From the NCBI RefSeq assembly GCF_001042635.1, contig NZ_AP012331.1:682001-746000 (forward strand): a stretch of 64,000 nucleotides of DNA, written 5' to 3'. Within the stretch, counting starts at the first letter, position 1; the number at the start of each line of letters is the position of its first letter. Source of the stretch: Bifidobacterium scardovii JCM 12489 = DSM 13734 (GTDB lineage: Bacteria > Actinomycetota > Actinomycetes > Actinomycetales > Bifidobacteriaceae). The translations under genes were made by a program, and so were the position numbers. Positions 59,923 to 64,000 of the stretch are shown here, one piece after another. The notes below the pieces were generated by a model, which saw nothing but the letters and a program-made list of their open reading frames with translations, had not been told where the DNA came from and did not search any database.

Positions 59923-60489
59923 ATGCCATACGATGAGGAGGGCGTGCGCGAGGCCGTGCGCCTGTTTCTGCGGTCGATCGGCGAGGATCCGGAACGCGAG
60001 GGGCTGGTCGAGACCCCCGACCGCATCGCCCGCGCCTGCCGCGAGATCTTTTCGGGCCTTGGCCGCGACCCGCGCGAGGTGCTGTCCAAGCGGTTCCCGG
60101 TCGACACCGACGAGATGGTGCTGGTGCGCGACATCGAGCTGTACTCGGTGTGCGAGCATCATCTGCTGCCGTTCCACGGGTTCGCGCATGTCGGCTACAT
60201 CCCGTCCAACGGGCGGGTCGTCGGGCTGAGCAAGCTCGCCCGGCTCGTGGAACTCTATGCGCGCCGCCCGCAGGTGCAGGAGCGCATCACCCAGCAGGTG
60301 GCCGACGCGCTGATGGAATACGCGGACGCGCGCGGCGTGATCGTCGTGACCGAATGCGAGCACATGTGCATGGCGATGCGCGGCGTCAACAAGCCGCAGT
60401 CGCGCACGGTCACCTCCGCGGTGCGCGGCGTCATGCGCAATCCGGCCACCCGGGCCGAGGCCATGAGCCTGATCATGGCCAAACACTGA
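59923..60489 (+). CDS. folE: GTP cyclohydrolase I
   Basis: 188 aa. It makes dihydroneopterin triphosphate from GTP, the first folate step. Zinc ligands are Cys77 and His80 in [12 protein letters not shown] and Cys149 in [11 protein letters not shown]. The [25 protein letters not shown] segment (here [20 protein letters not shown]) is characteristic. I start at 59923 ([12 protein letters not shown]) with AAGGAGAGG upstream; an ATG at 59788 lies inside the hairpin and gives a non-family N-terminus. It is followed by folP and folBK. Confidence 0.95.
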   Translation: MPYDEEGVREAVRLFLRSIGEDPEREGLVETPDRIARACREIFSGLGRDPREVLSKRFPVDTDEMVLVRDIELYSVCEHHLLPFHGFAHVGYIPSNGRVVGLSKLARLVELYARRPQVQERITQQVADALMEYADARGVIVVTECEHMCMAMRGVNKPQSRTVTSAVRGVMRNPATRAEAMSLIMAKH

Positions 60490-60585
60490 CGGGCCGGGTC
60501 CGCCGCAATGGTGCGAATGGCGCCGGGCCTGGACGCGGCGCCGCACATGATAAACCGCGGACGACAACCAAGGAGCGTACATCGT

Positions 60586-61497
60586 ATGACCAGTCTGAAT
60601 GATCTGCACAATCCGACCCGCACGCTGGTGATGGGCGTGCTCAACATCACCGAGGATTCCTTCTCCGACGGCGGGCTGTGGCTCGACCCGGACAAGGCCT
60701 GCGGGCACGGCCTCGCGATGCTCGACGAGGGCGCCGACATCATCGACATCGGCGCGGAATCCACCCGTCCCGGCGCCAAGCGCGTCGGCGAGGAGGACGA
60801 GCTCGCGCGCGTCACCGGCGCGGTCGAGGCGCTGGTGCCCCACGGCGCGGTGCTGTCCATCGACACGACGAGGGCCTCCGTCGCCGCGGCGGCGCTCGAT
60901 AAGGGCGCGCTGATCATCAACGACGTGTCCGGTGGCACGCTGGACGCCGACCTGCCGCGCGTCGTGGCCGATCACGACTGCCTGTACATCGTGCAGCACT
61001 GGCGGGGCTGGCTGACCGGGGCGCACGGCGGCACGCCCGACGCCGACACCTCGCACTACGAGCATGGCGTGCTCGCGGACGTGCGCGACGAGCTGCTGCG
61101 GCAGGTCGACGCCGTGGTCGCCGCCGGCGTCGCCCCCGAGCGCATCGTCATCGATCCGGGACTCGGGTTCTCCAAGCCGGGCATCGAGCACAATCTGCCG
61201 CTGCTCGCCGGTTTGGACGCCTTCCGGGATTCGGGATACCCCGTGCTGATCGGCGCTTCGCGCAAGCGTTTCGTCAAGGCGGCGCTCGCGCAGGCGCGGC
61301 CCGGATTCGGGGAACCGGCCGGCGCCACTGCACCGGACCAGCCCTCGCTGGCGGACCTTGACAACGCCACGGCCGCGCTGTCGGCGCTGTGCGCCGAACA
61401 CGGCGCCTGGGGCGTGCGCGTGCACGATGTGGCCCGTTCCCGCGCCGCCGTGACGATGGGTTCGCTCTGGCGCGAGTACCGGGAATCCGCGCGCTAG
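60586..61497 (+). CDS. folP: Dihydropteroate synthase
   Basis: 303 aa. It joins p-aminobenzoate to 6-hydroxymethyl-dihydropterin diphosphate and is the sulfonamide target. GVLNITEDSFSDGG (loop 1), GADIIDIGAESTRPGAK (loop 2) and the SRKRFVKAAL segment (pterin/phosphate site) are present. An insertion around ARPGFGEPAGATAPDQPS follows. AAGGAG lies about 12 bases before the ATG at 60586. The p-aminobenzoate synthesis genes are not in the window. Confidence 0.95.
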   Translation: MTSLNDLHNPTRTLVMGVLNITEDSFSDGGLWLDPDKACGHGLAMLDEGADIIDIGAESTRPGAKRVGEEDELARVTGAVEALVPHGAVLSIDTTRASVAAAALDKGALIINDVSGGTLDADLPRVVADHDCLYIVQHWRGWLTGAHGGTPDADTSHYEHGVLADVRDELLRQVDAVVAAGVAPERIVIDPGLGFSKPGIEHNLPLLAGLDAFRDSGYPVLIGASRKRFVKAALAQARPGFGEPAGATAPDQPSLADLDNATAALSALCAEHGAWGVRVHDVARSRAAVTMGSLWREYRESAR

Positions 61498-61511
61498 CGG
61501 ATCATGCAGCT

Positions 61512-61710
61512 GGCTCCCCTCTAACGGCTTGTTCCGTGAATAATTGATTGATCCTCCCGCTGGCGGGAGGTGGCGCGCAGCGCCGGAGGGTGGTCGGACG
61601 TTTGATGTTGCATTGTTTTCGACCACTCCCAGTCGGCTTCGCCGCCAGCCCCCGCCAGCGGGGGCATGAACTACTCAGCCATTTACGAGACAGACCGCCA
61701 GAGGGGAGCC
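61512..61710. repeat. Nested inverted REP-like repeats in the folP-folBK gap
   Basis: The outer pair GGCTCCCCTCT (61512-61522) and AGAGGGGAGCC (61700-61710) encloses two double-hairpin units in opposite orientation (about 61546-61600 and 61618-61668, with GCCCCCGCCAGCGGGGGC and its relatives). No gene lies here. Confidence 0.75.
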
Positions 61711-61771
61711 ACTTCGCGATGTGTTCCGCCCCTCACCACACTCAACTTAACGTATGCGAAAGGACGTAGTC

Positions 61772-63313
61772 ATGGACACGATTCGCCTCACCGGCGTTCA
61801 GGGCATGGGCACGCACGGCGTGCTGGACTATGAGCATCAGCGCGCGCAGCCGTTCGTCGTCGATGCCGTGCTGCACCTTGACCTGTCGCGCGCCGGCGCC
61901 AGCGACGACCTGCACGATACGGTCGACTACGGCCGCGTCGCCAAGCGGATCGTATCCGTCATCGAAGGGGATCATGTCGATCTGATCGAACGGCTGGCGG
62001 CCCTTATCGCGGATGCCGTGATCGCCGACCATCCCGCGGTCCAAGGCGTGACCGTCACCGTGCACAAGCCCAAGGCACCGATCACCGTGCCGTTCGCCGA
62101 CGTGAGCGTCACCATCGACCGGTGGCGGAACGGCCACGGGGCAACCGCCGCCCCAGCCGGCGCCGCGGACGCGCATGCCGCTCCGCTGACGCGGCATGCC
62201 GTGATCGCGCTCGGCGGCAATCAGGGTGATGTGGCGGCGTCGATGCGGTCCGCGATCGCGGCCATCGACGGACTCGACGGCACGCAGGTGACCGGGGTGT
62301 CGCCGTTGTACCGCACCGCGGCGTGGGGCATGGCCGAGGGCACGCCGGATTTCCGCAACGCCGTGGTCGAGGTGTCGACCACGCAGCGCCCGGAGGAGCT
62401 GCTGTCCGCGCTGCAGTCCATCGAAGCGGTGCATGGGCGCACGCGCGAATCGCACTGGGCGTCGCGCCCCATCGACCTGGACATCATCGATTTCGAGGGG
62501 GAAGCCCGCGACGATCCGCAGCTGACGCTGCCCCATCCGCGTGCATGGCAGCGCGCCTTCGTGCTGGCGCCGTGGCATGAACTCGATCCGCTGGCCGTGC
62601 TGGGCGGCCGACACGGGGGACCCGTCGCCGAGCTGCTGTCCGCCGCGCCCGACCGCGACGACGTGCGGCTCGAATCGCGCGGGTGGATGAGCGCGGGCGG
62701 CGCGGGCGGAGACGTCCCCGCCGCCGCCGACGTCTCCGTCGGCACCGATGCCGATGCCGACGCCGGGAACGGGGCTCGCGTTGACGGGGAATCCGGTTCC
62801 CGTGCATCCGGAGTCTCACCGCGCGATGACGAGGCTCCGGTGAGTCGTACCGCGGTCGTTTCGATGGACAGCGTGTCGAAGGACGCGGAGCATCTGTTCC
62901 GTACGGCCATCGTGGCGCTGGACGGCATTCCGGGCAATCAGGTGGAGGGCATTTCGCCGCTCTACCATGTGAGCGACTTCGACGGTCCGGACATGATGTC
63001 GGCGGTGATGCAGCTGACCACCAAGCTGGACGCCAGGGCGCTGGTCGCCGCGCTCGGCACGGTCGAATCGTCGCTGCCCGGCGACATCGATCTGGACCTA
63101 GTCGACATGGCCGGCGTGACCATGGACGAGCCCGACTGCCGCGTGCCATGGCCGAGCGCACGCGAGCACGCCTCGGTGCTGGCGCCGTGGATGGACATGG
63201 ATCCGGAGGCCCGGCTGGGCAAGGACCCCGTGTCGTTCCTGCTGGCCATGGCCCCGGATGCGGGGCGTGTCGGCATGATATCCGACAATTGGATCATCGG
63301 AGGCACGGTATGA
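61772..63313 (+). CDS. folBK: FolB-FolK fusion with a third, degenerate FolK-like domain
   Basis: 513 aa. Residues ~1-120 are dihydroneopterin aldolase (GTHGVLDYEHQRAQPFVVDA; Lys in HKPKAPI). Residues ~140-290 are 6-hydroxymethyl-dihydropterin pyrophosphokinase: ALGGNQGDVAASM, SPLYRTAAWG, RTRESHWASRPIDLDIIDF and LPHPRAWQRAFVLAPW. An acidic linker (~305-360) leads to a third domain (~370-490) that repeats the FolK pattern: EGISPLYHVSDFD, LPGDIDLDLVDM and VPWPSAREHASVLAPW, but without the basic RxxxxxxxRP stretch. It is probably inactive as an enzyme. The ATG at 61772 (MDTIRLTG) has AAAGGA 7-8 bases upstream. Confidence 0.9.
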   Translation: MDTIRLTGVQGMGTHGVLDYEHQRAQPFVVDAVLHLDLSRAGASDDLHDTVDYGRVAKRIVSVIEGDHVDLIERLAALIADAVIADHPAVQGVTVTVHKPKAPITVPFADVSVTIDRWRNGHGATAAPAGAADAHAAPLTRHAVIALGGNQGDVAASMRSAIAAIDGLDGTQVTGVSPLYRTAAWGMAEGTPDFRNAVVEVSTTQRPEELLSALQSIEAVHGRTRESHWASRPIDLDIIDFEGEARDDPQLTLPHPRAWQRAFVLAPWHELDPLAVLGGRHGGPVAELLSAAPDRDDVRLESRGWMSAGGAGGDVPAAADVSVGTDADADAGNGARVDGESGSRASGVSPRDDEAPVSRTAVVSMDSVSKDAEHLFRTAIVALDGIPGNQVEGISPLYHVSDFDGPDMMSAVMQLTTKLDARALVAALGTVESSLPGDIDLDLVDMAGVTMDEPDCRVPWPSAREHASVLAPWMDMDPEARLGKDPVSFLLAMAPDAGRVGMISDNWIIGGTV

Positions 63314-63849
63314 GAGCAAGACGAACCCCATGGTGGCATTATGTGGTCGCCTGCGCGCTGGGACTGCTCGCCGGCATCGGGCTGGCGCGGTACAGCGAAT
63401 CGTCCGATCTGTCGCTGATCGGGGCGCCATGGATCGTATCCGTGCTGCTGGGCGTTCTGGGCATCACGGTGCTGATACTGGCGTTGCAGGTGCACAAGTA
63501 CGCCACGACCGACCCGCGCAAGCGCGCCGACATGAAGCCGCTGAACCCCGACAGGGCCGTCAACACGCTGGTGCTCGCCAAGGCGCTCGGACTGGCCGGA
63601 GCGGCCCTTGTCGGCTGGTACGGCGGCCAGATCATCATGATCGTCGGCCATATCGAAGCGGCCTTCTACACGCAGGCCGTCGCCGAATGCGCCGTCGCGG
63701 CGGTGGTGTGCCTTGCCGACATGATCATCGGCATCGTGGGGGAGTGGCTGTGCCAGCTGCCGCCGAGCGAGGGCGCGGAGCACCCCAAGATGAAGGAGGC
63801 CCAGCGCCGCCGCGGCGTGAGCCCCGCCACGGCCAAGACCTCGAATTAG
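63310..63849 (+). CDS. DUF3180-family membrane protein
   Basis: 179 aa with four membrane helices (~9-27, ~37-57, ~92-115, ~122-145). It begins in the stop of folBK (ATGA overlap), as DUF3180 genes do after folK in other actinobacteria. The name is from this position and from the four-helix pattern with a charged C-terminus. No function is established. It may assist folate enzymes or merely share their operon. Confidence 0.85.
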   Translation: MRARRTPWWHYVVACALGLLAGIGLARYSESSDLSLIGAPWIVSVLLGVLGITVLILALQVHKYATTDPRKRADMKPLNPDRAVNTLVLAKALGLAGAALVGWYGGQIIMIVGHIEAAFYTQAVAECAVAAVVCLADMIIGIVGEWLCQLPPSEGAEHPKMKEAQRRRGVSPATAKTSN

Positions 63850-63863
63850 TGGTCCGCGTCGTC

Positions 63864-63922
63864 AATTCGCTTAGTGATTCCAGCTCCCCTCCAAGAGGGG
63901 AGCCAGACATACTAAGTGAATT
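63864..63922. terminator. Terminator region containing a REP-like hairpin
   Basis: AATTCGCTTAGT (63864-63875) and ACTAAGTGAATT (63911-63922) pair with one mismatch, enclosing the CTCCCCTCCAAGAGGGGAG hairpin at 63882-63903. It lies between two converging genes. Confidence 0.75.
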
Positions 63923-63936
63923 AATAACGCGGGCCG

Positions 63937-64000
63937 TTAGTCCTGCGGCACGCGGATCATGGCCTCCTGCGCCATGGCGGCGACCAGCTCGCCGTCCTGC
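63937..64000 (-). CDS. C-terminal end of an acyl-CoA thioesterase-like protein, partial
   Basis: About 21 codons on the minus strand, reading QDGELVAAMAQEAMIRVPQD and a TAA stop at 63937-63939. The pattern 'GELVA...AQE.LIR' near the C-terminus is seen in TesB-type hot-dog thioesterases. The rest lies outside the window, so the assignment rests on this tail only. Confidence 0.5.
   Translation of the reverse strand, partial: QDGELVAAMAQEAMIRVPQD

Overview
The window is chromosomal DNA of a high-GC actinobacterium, almost certainly a Bifidobacterium. Support comes from the 16S/23S/5S operon, from gene sets and orders typical of bifidobacteria (serS, lysS, phoU with a SenX3-like kinase, thyA-folA, and tilS-hpt-ftsH-folE-folP-folBK), and from promoters in which a -10 box lies exactly 7 nt before the start codon. 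The GC content looks higher than in B. longum, but I cannot name the species from sequence alone.

Layout. 1-13.6 kb: tail of a PRD-type regulator, a lipid kinase, serS with tRNA-Ser, a PspC-type sensor kinase/response regulator pair divergent from two membrane proteins, an orphan pair (TPR-nucleotidyltransferase-like protein and a DUF4125 protein), an MFS exporter and tRNA-Pro. 13.6-18 kb: lysS, then an accessory scar made of a complete IS1249-type element, the 3' fragment of a VirD4/TraG coupling-protein gene and a tRNA-like 22-bp sequence that may be an attachment site. 18-24 kb: menA-like prenyltransferase, gpmA, phoU, a SenX3-like kinase behind a PHO-box-like repeat, a DUF2530 protein and serC. 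24-27.5 kb: three secreted cell-wall hydrolases (one CHAP, two NlpC/P60). 27.5-32.8 kb: universal stress protein, OsmC-like protein, thyA-folA, low-molecular-weight phosphatase, tRNA-Glu and trmB. 32.9-35.3 kb: a two-gene operon (APH-fold kinase and an NMT1/THI5-like protein without a signal peptide) behind a clear TPP riboswitch. 35.4-37.7 kb: galE and a DUF4190 membrane protein. 37.8-45.6 kb: tRNA-Asp, tRNA-Phe, a relic IS end, a 104-105 bp tandem repeat array, the rRNA operon and a tract that is nearly free of T. 45.6-54.6 kb: TauE-type permease, fucO, two glycosyltransferases, an AI-2E family protein and an ABC exporter pair. 54.6-64 kb: dacB-tilS-hpt-ftsH-folE-folP-folBK-DUF3180, then the end of a thioesterase-like gene.

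Shared themes. Folate and one-carbon metabolism is split between thyA-folA and folE-folP-folBK. Cell-wall and envelope functions recur (PspC regulators, hydrolases, dacB, glycosyltransferases). About ten genes appear to be transcribed without a leader, and REP-like double hairpins recur between genes. The items most worth following up are the TPP-controlled kinase/THI5-like pair, the TPR-nucleotidyltransferase/DUF4125 pair with its symmetric repeat block, and the IS-associated conjugative-element scar.
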